Assembly (NCBI GenBank): GCA_944323645.1 | Contig: CALUTE010000013.1 | Span: forward strand, 1-57,074 | Direction: 5' to 3' | From: an uncultured Helicobacter sp. | GTDB taxonomy: Bacteria; Campylobacterota; Campylobacteria; Campylobacterales; Helicobacteraceae | Length of the DNA stretch: 57,074 bases | Shown here: positions 8,738-17,619 of the stretch, one piece after another | Layout of the letters: each line of letters opens with the position of its first letter | How positions within the stretch are numbered: the stretch's first letter is position 1 | Program-made: the position numbers and the translations under genes | The notes under the pieces: generated by a model | What the model was told of the DNA's origin: nothing | Seen by the model: the letters and a program-made list of their open reading frames with translations, nothing else | Databases searched by the model: none

Positions 8738-10312
8738 TTAGTTTTGAGGCTTATTTGGATAGAAAAATCCACTTATGAGGCAGTCTGCTAGGTATGTATT
8801 ATCAGCTACGATCACATCACTTGGCACTTCTTGACCAATAGAAAGGTAGCTTATTGGCTTTTTTGTTTCATATACGAGAGAAAAAATATTACCAAGCCCA
8901 CGCGCTTCATCGAGCTTACTAAAGATAAAGGTATCTATATTGAGTTCGCCAAATGCTATGTATGCATCTTTAAGATCTTCGTATTTGGTGCTAGCAGAGA
9001 GTACGAGTGTTACATCTACTTTAAAATCATCATTATGAATGAATTTCTTAAGCTCATTGATCTTTTGACAATCATGCTGTGAATGACCAGCCGTATCAAT
9101 CAAGATGTAATCACAATAGCTCAAAGCTTCGATTTTGTTGATAAAATCATCTGTTTCGCTAACAGAATCTATACTAATACGCATTTTTCGAGCATACCAC
9201 GCAAGTTGTTCCATAGCCCCAATACGATAGTCATCAAGTGTGATGATACCCACCTTTTTTTTCTGTGGCAGAATCTGGGAATATCTGGCTGCGAGCTTGG
9301 CAAGAGTTGTGGTTTTGCCAACACCTGTTGGTCCTACGAGCATCATAATCTTTTTGCCAATATTGTTTTCTTTGCGGCAGTAGATCATTTTTCTAAGTAC
9401 TTCTCGAAAATAGCGACGGATTGTTTGGCTTTGCTCACGCATTTTAAGCGGCATAAATTCAAGGCTTAAGCGCATAATCTCTTCTAGATGGTTTTTGTTC
9501 ATACCGCTTGTTTTGGCAATACGATAGATTTCAGCAAACTCTTTAGGAATTTCTACACCTATATTTTTTGGAGATTTCTCTTCCCATAGGGTATTTTGAA
9601 TCAGCTTGATTCTATCATTGAGTTTTTTTATTTCATCTTGAATATCTTTGATGTTTTTTGAGTCATCGCTAAGTGCGAAACTATTAGATTCTGGTATTTT
9701 GGGTGGTTTTTGTGTTTCTTGAGACAAGGGTTTTGTGGTTTTTGACTTTTTAGGATCTGGTTTTTGTGGTTCTTCTTGTGAGAGTTCGATAGGCTCTGTT
9801 TGTGCATAAGCCTTTGGTACTCTAGGCTTTGGAGAATCTACAGGATCAGAAAGCTCGATAGATTCATCAGACTTTGCTTTTTTGGTACTATTGAGATCCA
9901 TATCAGAAAAATCTGGCATAGATGTCGGATAGCCGGCAATTTTGCTAATTTCGCGCACCGTATCAGAAAGCTGGATTGTTACATCATCATCAAAGATTTG
10001 GTTAAGGCTACGCTGCCTTTTTTTCTGTGCGATCTCTTTTTCGGCGATTGCTTCAAGGCGACGTTGTATGCTATTTGCTGGAAGAGTATCTTGTTCTTTT
10101 TGCTGTGATTGTGAGCTATTTTGATCAGAAGTTTGATTGGGTTCTTGCGCACTATCTGGCAAACCGACAACAAGCTCATATAGAGCAGGTTGATTAAGTG
10201 TTTTTTTGCGTATTTCTTTGGTTTGAATGATCATTACCTCATCACCAAATGCATTACGCGCTTTCATAAGGGCTTCGGCTGGAGTTTCACCACTGTAGGT
10301 ATAGGTTTTCAC
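8738..10312 (-). CDS. flhF: flagellar biosynthesis GTPase FlhF
   Basis: SRP-type GTPase that sets the polar site of flagellar assembly. A basic N-terminal B domain (MKTYTYSGETPAEALMKARN) is followed by a long low-complexity acidic/Pro/Ser-rich region at about 55-240, then the NG domain with MLVGPTGVGKTTTLAKLAAR, DTAGHSQHD and FSKLDEARGLG. Length 524 is at the long end because of the linker. The start is GTG, overlapping the folK stop as GTGA, so translation is likely coupled. Confidence 0.95.
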   Translation of the reverse strand: MKTYTYSGETPAEALMKARNAFGDEVMIIQTKEIRKKTLNQPALYELVVGLPDSAQEPNQTSDQNSSQSQQKEQDTLPANSIQRRLEAIAEKEIAQKKRQRSLNQIFDDDVTIQLSDTVREISKIAGYPTSMPDFSDMDLNSTKKAKSDESIELSDPVDSPKPRVPKAYAQTEPIELSQEEPQKPDPKKSKTTKPLSQETQKPPKIPESNSFALSDDSKNIKDIQDEIKKLNDRIKLIQNTLWEEKSPKNIGVEIPKEFAEIYRIAKTSGMNKNHLEEIMRLSLEFMPLKMREQSQTIRRYFREVLRKMIYCRKENNIGKKIMMLVGPTGVGKTTTLAKLAARYSQILPQKKKVGIITLDDYRIGAMEQLAWYARKMRISIDSVSETDDFINKIEALSYCDYILIDTAGHSQHDCQKINELKKFIHNDDFKVDVTLVLSASTKYEDLKDAYIAFGELNIDTFIFSKLDEARGLGNIFSLVYETKKPISYLSIGQEVPSDVIVADNTYLADCLISGFFYPNKPQN

Positions 10313-11043
10313 TGCTCACTCCTTTGTTTTGTTGTGTTGCGAACTATGCCTGCAATCTTGCTATCAAGCAACATAGGTAGCAACACAGAAGAACGAGTAT
10401 GATAGCTTCTGTGTGGAATTGTAAGATAAGGACGCTTTAAAATCAATTGATTGTAAAAAATTATATCAATATCCAGTGTCCTTGGGGCGTTTTTAAACAG
10501 CCTTTTACGGGGGCGCCTAAACCGTCTTTCGAGATAAAAAACAAGCCCAAACACTTCAAGGATACTAAGGCTTGTGTGTAGTGTGATCGTGGCATTATAA
10601 AAATGTGCTTGCTTTGTATAGCCAAAAGGAGGATTTTTATAAATAGGGCTTGTACGGATGGGGCAGAATCTATGGTGACGTATAAAAAAGGTCAAAAGAT
10701 GAAAAAATGTGCGCTCTATCTTGTCGCTACTTCCAATATTTGCGCCAATCCCTAGTACAAGGATATTTGGCAATACATTAGTACGACGATAAGAAGGGGT
10801 GCTATGGTATAAGGCAGCAGGACTTGTGGGCACAGAATCTTTGGTGGAGAGATTTGGCATTTTTTTGTTTGCTGTGGGTGGTTTGAACACTTGGCTATCT
10901 GCTATGGTTGTGTTGGTAGAGAGGGGTGAATCGCAACGGCGAGGCAGAGTCTCTTTTGTGTTAGATTCTATGTCTGTGCTAGATTTTATGTGTGGGGGCG
11001 TGTAGGCTAGAGGAAAACCTTTGAAAAAGAGAATCTCGTGCAT
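10309..11043 (-). CDS. folK: 6-hydroxymethyl-7,8-dihydropterin pyrophosphokinase FolK
   Basis: Folate-pathway kinase transferring pyrophosphate from ATP to the pterin. The catalytic domain occupies roughly residues 94-244, with LGIGANIGSS, FYNATITLHT, the RTLDIDIIFYN metal-binding segment and IPHRSYHTRSSVLLPML. The preceding 90 residues are polar and low-complexity, unlike typical FolK of about 160 residues, so the true start may be internal or the extension may be real. Synteny with flhF matches H. pylori. Confidence 0.9.
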   Translation of the reverse strand: MHEILFFKGFPLAYTPPHIKSSTDIESNTKETLPRRCDSPLSTNTTIADSQVFKPPTANKKMPNLSTKDSVPTSPAALYHSTPSYRRTNVLPNILVLGIGANIGSSDKIERTFFHLLTFFIRHHRFCPIRTSPIYKNPPFGYTKQAHFYNATITLHTSLSILEVFGLVFYLERRFRRPRKRLFKNAPRTLDIDIIFYNQLILKRPYLTIPHRSYHTRSSVLLPMLLDSKIAGIVRNTTKQRSEQ

Positions 11044-11098
11044 ACAGAAACCTTAGTATTTTTGGACTATTGTAGCACGTTTTGCTTAGGTTGATATT

Positions 11099-11947
11099 TT
11101 AAGATCTTTGGTTTGCTAGGGCTTGAAGCATAATGGAATCACTAAATGTCTTACTCTGAAGCTGTTTTTGTATTATAGTGAATAAGCCTCTGTGTGCAAT
11201 CTTAATAAGTAGCGCAAATAATGGTATTCGTTTGGTACTTAGTAGATGAATACTACCGCAAGAGTGCAAAAATAATTTTCTTTTTTTTGCAATGAATTGA
11301 AGAGATTGTTTAGTGTAGAAACTAATGTGTTGTCCATGCTCGAAACCATAATACCACCAAGTATTTTCACCATTTGATTGTGGGACATCGCAAGGAAGGA
11401 GTTCGGTAGAAAATAGTATATTTGGGCAAATATCAAGCATTGACTCAATCTGATGTAGCGGATCTGGTAAATGCTCAAAAACTTCAAAACAAGTGGCTAG
11501 GGCAATCTGTTTGTCTTGTTTGTTATCATAGGTAAAACCTTGTGCAAAGATATTGTCACAATACTCATCACTCCATTGTGCTTCAAAACCAACATCTCGC
11601 AGTAGGCGAGTGAGCAATCCTGTACCCCCTCCTATATCAAGGACGATTGGCAGGGATATTGCCCCCCCCCCCCCCATAAACGTTGCTGCTTTATGAGCAT
11701 TAAAAAAGTATGCTACAACGCTTGCAATTTTATAAAGATAGAGATTACGTGCTACTAATCCTGTGTCAGTAATATTAATTGCTTGGGCATAACTTTGTTT
11801 GAGCCAATGAGCATTGCCTACACTTAAAAAACCACATTGTGGACATTTATAAAATGCTTCTTCATAGGTATGCAATATGGTAGCATAAAATGCAATAAAA
11901 GTTTGATGGTTACAGATTTTACATAAATGTTCGGAGGTTTTAGACAT
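11099..11947 (-). CDS. phase-variable class I SAM methyltransferase (tract in frame)
   Basis: The 282-residue protein begins with a zinc-ribbon-like pair (CKICNHQ, CPQCGF), followed by a Rossmann methyltransferase domain with motif I LDIGGGTGLLTRLL and ATCFEVFEHLPDP. Such proteins modify sugars in surface-glycan clusters; the substrate is unknown. A 14-G run encodes MGGGGA at about residues 91-96, a few residues before motif I, and is in frame, so the gene is ON. Gain or loss of one G would abolish the SAM site. It is the last gene of glycan island 1. Confidence 0.85.
   Translation of the reverse strand: MSKTSEHLCKICNHQTFIAFYATILHTYEEAFYKCPQCGFLSVGNAHWLKQSYAQAINITDTGLVARNLYLYKIASVVAYFFNAHKAATFMGGGGAISLPIVLDIGGGTGLLTRLLRDVGFEAQWSDEYCDNIFAQGFTYDNKQDKQIALATCFEVFEHLPDPLHQIESMLDICPNILFSTELLPCDVPQSNGENTWWYYGFEHGQHISFYTKQSLQFIAKKRKLFLHSCGSIHLLSTKRIPLFALLIKIAHRGLFTIIQKQLQSKTFSDSIMLQALANQRS
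11662..11675 (-). repeat. poly-G tract, 14 G, in methyltransferase (ON)
   Basis: On the coding strand: ACGTTTAT-G14-CAATATCCC. In frame at 14; lengths 11 or 17 would also be in frame. Confidence 0.92.
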
Positions 11948-11963
11948 AGAAATTCCTTTGTGA

Positions 11964-12908
11964 TTATTTATGATCTTTGGTGTTATAGAGTGCTAATTCC
12001 TTAAATATTTTAGCGCGCTCCTTTCCACTAAGATAGGTGAGTCGCCCATTTTGATCACGAGATTGCCGTGCATTATGTTGCATACAATATGATTCTGGGC
12101 TATTTGTATGTATGTGTTGAGTTTTAGATTCTAAGCTATTATGGACAAAAAATGCGTTTGTGCCGCTAGAATCTGCTCCTATAAATTTATAGCCTTTGCG
12201 TTTTCCAAGATCTATGAATGCTGGTAGGCTTGCACCAAAATACAAACCACTATAATGTGCTTCAAAACGATTGAAGCTATCATTGTATGGAACACTTATG
12301 TGCTTTGTGCCAAAGAGGGCATTAAATTCTACGACGACAATAGCTGGCTGCACACACTCTATAGATTCCCATACAAAGTAATCCATACCATCAATATCTA
12401 TGCTTAGAATGGCAATATTATGTAGTTCTCGAGAATTTAGCCATTCTTTGATAAGGTTATTAATGTTTTCTTTTGTAATAAAAGCACGTTTCGCTTCTAT
12501 ATCATATCGCCAGTATATTTCATCTTGCTGTATGAAATCAATATGCGCTTGATTTGAATCCATAACAAACCCCAAGAAATTTCGTTTTTTCAGCAGATAG
12601 CGGGTATTTGATTCTGTATAGTCTTGCACGCCAAATTCTATAAAAGCACGAGGATATGGTGAATTTTGTGTATCTAATTCTAATATTTCAATAAGCATAT
12701 CAAGGATCCCATCTTCTCCATTTTGGGAAAATGCACTAAATTCAAAATCTTGTATATCTATTGCCCCCCCCCCCATTAGAAACTATTTGTTTATTATTTC
12801 TAGCAAGAGAAGCGCTTTGTAGCATAATAAGCGTATCAATCTTTTGCCGCAATTCAGAAAGTAGAGCATTTTTTATCTTCGCCTTGAGACTTTTTATGAG
12901 AGTTGCCA
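11964..12908 (-). CDS. phase-variable FkbM-like protein of a glycan cluster (tract out of frame)
   Basis: The main frame encodes about 270 residues with FIEFGVQDYTESNTRYLL and LSIDIDGMDYFVWESI, a methyltransferase-like fold of the kind found in polysaccharide loci; its reaction is not established. A separate upstream reading segment starts at ATG 12908 (MATLIKSLKAKIKNALLSEL), preceded by AAGG, and runs into an 11-G run. With 11 G that segment enters the wrong frame and stops (TGA) within about eight codons. Lengths 10 or 13 would join the two parts. An ATG formed by the first G of the tract could start the main frame alone at 11, but has no ribosome site. Confidence 0.75.
12764..12774 (-). 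repeat. poly-G tract, 11 G (OFF for the 12908 start)
   Basis: Coding strand: TTTCTAAT-G11-CAATAGATATA. The 5' flank TTTCTAAT is identical to that of the tract at 14479-14489. Confidence 0.92.
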
Positions 12909-12956
12909 TTTTTTAGCCTTTTTTACCCCATTATACCATAACTTTATCAATCGTAC

Positions 12957-14536
12957 TTATGGTACTTTATAAATATAAACTCCAAGAGGAGATCCAAAAA
13001 TATTGCTAGAAATACGTTCATTTTGGGAGAGATAGGCTTCATAGATGCTTGTTTTAGAAATGAGGTATTTTAGCAATGTCTTGATGTTAAGATTATAGAA
13101 TCCAAAATATGCAGAATGATAGATAAGAGTGTATTTTTCATTTAAAGTGCGGATATAATCTTGTGTAATAAAATCCTGGGAAAAACAATCCAAATAAAGC
13201 AAATCCCCACTTTTTGGTTGTTCTACATCTAGTGAGTTGAAGATACTAAAGGGCGAGGTGCGATCTGATAACGCTACATTTAGAGGGTTTGGTTTATTGG
13301 TTTTAAGATTAAAATTATCAGCACCAAAATGTTCTAAAAACATTGCAGCTCTTTTATATAACCATAATCCATCGGCATTGCGATTCTGCCCGAGTAAAAA
13401 GATATTAGGAGAAGTGCTATTCGCACTATTTTTCGTGTGGGCAGCCATAAATTCCATAGCCTTAAGGTAATGTGGGGGGAGAATCTTTGTTTGTGTATAG
13501 ATGCTTAATGCCAAAGGGATATTGATCATACAATGTAGTATGCCACATACTATAAGTACGACTTTAAGCTTAAAAAAGTATTTTTTAGCAAAAAATATTG
13601 CTGGTAGGAATCCCATAACATAACAGGGCATAAAATAATAAACACTAAATAATTGTAATACAAAAAAGCTAAATCCATACCCAAGAGCCCCAAGCAAGAG
13701 GCTATCATATAAAGGATATAAGATTCTATCTTGATAATAACATCTTATGCGATATATGAGTAATGTAGGCAAAAAGATAAAAATAAATGGGTGGTTCAAA
13801 AATGCATTGAGTATTGACTGGAGAAGCATAAAGCCCTGTGCGGCCATCACTTTCGCATAGCTTGTTGTTTGTGGTACGGTAATGACAAGATATATGAGTA
13901 TAAATGCCCCTGCCCCACACAATAGCCCAAAGATAAGAATCTTAGTATTTCGTAAAATTGGTTTATGCCAAAGGCTCAATATTAGATATACCCCACTAAA
14001 AATAGTAATAAAAATAAAATCTGTCTCTTTGTAAAAAAGGCTTATGATTCCGCACAATAAAGAGATGAGAATTAGAGTCAAACTGTTTTTGCGTATGCCA
14101 AAAAATAGGGCAAATACAAAAAATGTAAGCCAAAACATTTGGAGTTTTTCAGGGAAGCAAATGCCTGTAATGATAGTTATAAACCCGACATTGAAAAAAA
14201 CGATCATTATCCCTAGAAAAGCCCAAAATCCATTTAAAAATTGCAGTGCAAGGATATATAGCATATATGCCATAATGACAAATACTATTGCATTAAAGAA
14301 AAAGAATAGCTTTGGACTAGATGAGAGCTGCATTAAGAGATTTAAGTCCATATACGAAAGAGGATTAAACCTTCCAGTATGTGGTCGGTAGCCAGCAAAA
14401 ATTGACTTTTGTTCAAGGATATCAAAAAACATCCAAACATCATCTATTTGGAGTGGGAAGCTAGCGTTTATATATATGCCCCCCCCCCCATTAGAAATAA
14501 TACTATCACTACATACAAGTGCTTATGGATTGTCAT
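12957..14536 (-). CDS. phase-variable polytopic membrane glycosyltransferase-like protein (tract out of frame)
   Basis: The main frame gives about 491 residues with roughly ten hydrophobic segments, resembling GT39/GT83-like lipid-linked sugar transferases or polymerases; GRFNPLSYMDLN near the start is typical of their first loop. The natural start is ATG 14536 after AAAAGGAGCAATA, giving MTIHKHLYVVIVLFL, a first membrane helix. An 11-G run after this helix leads to a TAA four codons later. Lengths 9 or 12 would restore the frame. The start overlaps the preceding methyltransferase end by 14 bases. Confidence 0.75.
14479..14489 (-). repeat. poly-G tract, 11 G, in membrane GT (OFF)
   Basis: Coding strand: TTTCTAAT-G11-CATATATATAAAC. 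In frame at 9 or 12. Confidence 0.92.
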
Positions 14537-15288
14537 TATTGCTCCTTTTAGATTTGTTGATCCCAAGTGCTTTGATCTCGTAGCTAAAGCTTATTTCACT
14601 TGGGGCATGAAATGCGGAATTGGTGATGCGATTATATAATTTTGTGCGCGCATAGTAAAGTTGCAATAGTGCTTTTCTTATGATTTTTTTCAGCCCTTTG
14701 GTATTAGCTAGCGCGTCTTTATCTATGATTTTTGTGTCGCTAAACCCAGCCATTGCAAGCACATATTTTAGACTTCCAGTGGTAAAAAGCGTATTGTGTG
14801 TGAAGTCTTCATATGCCCAATAGCAACCAGTATGGCTTTGTGCATTTGGTACGGCGACAAAGATTCTGCCATTTTCTTTTAGAACATGTTCTCTAAAATG
14901 CACCAAAGTAGGAATGATAGAATCCTTAGGGAGATGCTCTAGGGTATGGGTTGCAATGATAAGATCAAATTTTTCCTGCGGGATAAAATCTAAAATATTC
15001 TCCACATATAAACACTCAATCCCAGCTTGGCGCACAGATTCTATGGCGTGTTTATTAATATCAATACCACATAGATATGGCGATTTTGGCACGTTTATAT
15101 TGCCCCCCCCCAGCATTTTCCTTAGCAGCTGTTTTTATTGCACAAAGTGTCTGTCCAAAGCCGCAGCCAAAATCTAAGATTCTTGCTCCTTCATCAATGC
15201 CCTCTAATACTTCTTTAAAATACATTGGTAGCCTAAAATTTTCATACATTGATGCTTGCACACCTCTAGCTTGAAAGTAGTTATCCAT
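14523..15288 (-). CDS. phase-variable class I SAM methyltransferase (split by tract)
   Basis: The first part (MDNYFQARGVQASMYENFRL, motif I ARILDFGCGFGQTLC) starts at ATG 15288 after AAAAGGAGCAATA and reaches a 9-G run. The second part in the other frame (INVPKSPYLCGIDINKHAIES, DLIIATHTLEHLPKD) holds the rest of the SAM fold. Together they form one methyltransferase of about 255 residues, of the Methyltransf_11/23 type. At 9 G the frames do not join; 8 or 11 would be ON. The start overlaps the GT9 stop by 8 bases. Confidence 0.82.
14534..14549 (-). repeat. 16-bp junction module AAAAGGAGCAATAATG, copy 1
   Basis: Ribosome site plus start codon of the membrane GT gene. It also encodes the KRSNN residues at the end of the preceding methyltransferase. 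An identical copy lies at 15286-15301. Confidence 0.8.
15103..15111 (-). repeat. poly-G tract, 9 G, splitting a methyltransferase (OFF)
   Basis: Coding strand: GAAAATGCT-G9-CAATATAAACG. It lies in the loop between motif I and the next beta strand. Confidence 0.92.
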
Positions 15289-16504
15289 TATTGCTCCTTT
15301 TTTGCAAGATTGAATCAATAAGCGCAATGACCCTATCTGGTGTTATCTCATTAATATTTAGCTCGCTTTTATATGCATAGGCATTGCTTAGTTCTGTATA
15401 GCGATGCGGGTTGTCCTCGATAAACGGGTGAAACACCGGGTAGTATTTATCGCTTATCTCTTTGGGATAAGGGATAAATCTGCCCAGGTGGTTGCCGTTA
15501 TACACGACGATAACTATCGTCGTGTCTAACAGGGCACCCAAGTGAGCACAACTTGTTTCATTTGAGATAAGCAGGTTGCCGTTATACACGAGCGAGCCTA
15601 ACTCCGTTAGACTCGTTTTACCTACAAGATTCATAATCATTGGTTTATGTATGGAATTTGTGTTTGCTGCTTGCAGGCTAGATTCTAGTGCTACGGCATT
15701 TGACACATCCTCCTTGCCTCCGCAAATGACAATATTGTGTCGGTGTTTTTGCATAAGATGAAGCCCCACTACATTAAAATGCTTTATATTCCATTTACGA
15801 TACGCACTACTTGCCCCAATAAAAAGCACGCTATATGGGCTAGGCGGGATAGATTTTAGCTTGGGTAGGGCTTCTAGTTTGATAAAAGGGCTAGGGGGCG
15901 CATAGGGCTTAAGCACTTGAGAGAAAAATTCTGCATTGCGATAAAACTCAAACATAATCTCTGGGGCACATTGTGTAAGTGTGGTATAAAATCTATCAGC
16001 TTTAATCTTAGCTTCTTTTGTTGTGTTTATTATATCACCAAGAGGAGCAATCTTTTCGTCTGCGTTTATATAGGAAATAAGTGTCTGTGCTATATAATCT
16101 CTCGAGAATACAGGATGTAGCGCGATAGAAAAATGAAGTTTTTTGAGTTTGCGCAAAAAGTAAATTCTATAAAATAGATTATGATTAAATTTTGCTAGAG
16201 AGAGCCATAAAAAGCTATCAATATTGACAGAATCTAATTGATAAGCTAAATCTTTATAGGTTTGATTACCAAGTAGGGTAATGTGATAGTTTTGATAAGT
16301 GTCTCTTATTGTTTGTATAAACGGACGAAAGAGTAGATAGTCTCCTATGGCGTCTGTGCGTATAATGAGTAGGCGTTTTTGAACATTGTGGGATAATGGG
16401 CGACAAAACATAGATGTAACAGTATCTCTCAAGGATCGTAAGAATATTTTAAGCGATTTTGGTAGTAACAGTTTTAGAAAAGCAAGATTGCGTAGGAGGC
16501 TCAT
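15281..16504 (-). CDS. glycosyltransferase family 9 (heptosyltransferase-like)
   Basis: The 407-residue protein has RLLIIRTDAIGDYLLFRPF near residue 44, the GT9 N-terminal nucleotide-sugar fold, and a C-terminal region YSVLFIGASSAYRKWNIKHF plus ISNETSCAHLGALLDTTIV, the donor-binding part. Family members transfer heptose from ADP-heptose to LPS; the sugar here is unknown. No homopolymer tract interrupts it. The start TAATG overlaps the preceding gene stop. Confidence 0.88.
   Translation of the reverse strand: MSLLRNLAFLKLLLPKSLKIFLRSLRDTVTSMFCRPLSHNVQKRLLIIRTDAIGDYLLFRPFIQTIRDTYQNYHITLLGNQTYKDLAYQLDSVNIDSFLWLSLAKFNHNLFYRIYFLRKLKKLHFSIALHPVFSRDYIAQTLISYINADEKIAPLGDIINTTKEAKIKADRFYTTLTQCAPEIMFEFYRNAEFFSQVLKPYAPPSPFIKLEALPKLKSIPPSPYSVLFIGASSAYRKWNIKHFNVVGLHLMQKHRHNIVICGGKEDVSNAVALESSLQAANTNSIHKPMIMNLVGKTSLTELGSLVYNGNLLISNETSCAHLGALLDTTIVIVVYNGNHLGRFIPYPKEISDKYYPVFHPFIEDNPHRYTELSNAYAYKSELNINEITPDRVIALIDSILQKRSNNG
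15286..15301 (-). repeat. 16-bp junction module AAAAGGAGCAATAATG, copy 2
   Basis: Ribosome site plus start of the split methyltransferase; it encodes KRSNN near the end of the GT9 protein. Confidence 0.8.
15490..15591 (-). repeat. 18-bp direct repeat with an 11-bp-arm palindrome inside the GT9 gene
   Basis: GGTTGCCGTTATACACGA (plus strand) occurs at 15490-15507 and 15574-15591, 84 bases apart and in frame, encoding two VYNGN segments. The first copy merges into a perfect inverted repeat at 15502-15525, ACACGACGATA-AC-TATCGTCGTGT. Confidence 0.8.
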
Positions 16505-17619
16505 TATACCATCTTCCTCATAGCAGATTGTGCTGGATTTTGGGCTATGGAGATGCTTCGAAGAATAAAGTGTTTAAAGAAAGAAGTAATACAACAAAAG
16601 TCTAATTTGAATTTTGTTGTATATTCCTTTGTTTTGCTTATAACTGCCACTTTAAATCTGAAATACTTTATAATACTCGCGACTCGCATTTTCATCACCT
16701 CACAAGAGGTGTTACCAAGGGATAAAATCCACTCAATTCCACCGACTGCACTCTTACTACCAAATGAGTGCGCAAGGTAGCTATTGTATTTGTGGAGGAT
16801 AATATTTTGTGGCGTACTATGAACAAAGCTTACTACTAGTAGCCTACAAGACAAAAATTTGGTAATGGTTTTGCCAAAGACTTCTAGCATACTTAGCGCA
16901 ACAAAGACATTGTATGCATTATAAAAAAGTCTTAATACAATATTGCTATGTTGACAACCAAAACTTTTAAACTCAAAGCAAAGTATTGGTATGAATAGAA
17001 AATCTTTTAGCAAGACACTCTTAGCGATATATTTTCTTATGAAGCCATCCAAAGTCATAAGTTGCATTGTCTTAGGGCAGAATCTAGCCTTTAGTTGTGG
17101 ATCAATCAATGATATGTTGTATTTTACTTCAGCAAGGGTGGGGCACTTTCCACAAGAATGCCTAAATCTATCGTATAGTTTTTCACTCATTGCATAATGA
17201 TGAGCATCCAACGTAGCCAGCATATTGTTCATAGCCCAAATGATTGGCTTATGGATTTGTGATAAGGGCTTAAAGGATATGAAAGGATGATTAATCCAAT
17301 GAGGCTGGATACTATCTGTTCTTTTATAATTTTCGTGATACGTGATATCATAGCCGATGAGGTTATTACTAGAGATTCCAAACAGCCTCTTGGGATATAG
17401 TCTTGCAAAGAGGGTGTTTATTTTTGATTGAATGTAGATGTATTTGTTTCTATAAACACCATATATATTTTGTGCATTTTTAGAGAAATATCCCGAGTCC
17501 GCTAAGATATGAGTAGAAAAGCCGTGATCTAATAGGGCACAATGCAGATTGTATGCGCCTTTTGCTACGCTGCCATTAAATTCCCTAGAGACAAGGTGAA
17601 GCATATAAGGATTGCTCAT
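16504..17619 (-). pseudogene. decayed GT4 family glycosyltransferase
   Basis: The frame is open for 371 residues, but the protein looks worn. The N-terminal half is recognisable GT4 (LHLVSREFNGSVAKGAYNLHCALLDHGF; HSCGKCPTLAEV). After residue 210 the expected central Rossmann strands and roughly 90-100 residues are missing. The donor-site block reads EVFGKTITKFLSCRLLVVSF where family members usually have EAFGKTITEALSCGTPVVAF, so the catalytic second Glu and a Gly are lost. This fits an in-frame deletion followed by drift. It overlaps its upstream neighbour by ATGA. Confidence 0.65.

Noticed and set aside
11239-11487. Second-frame ORF inside the island 1 methyltransferase
   Set aside because: Shadow of the real frame; no start signals.
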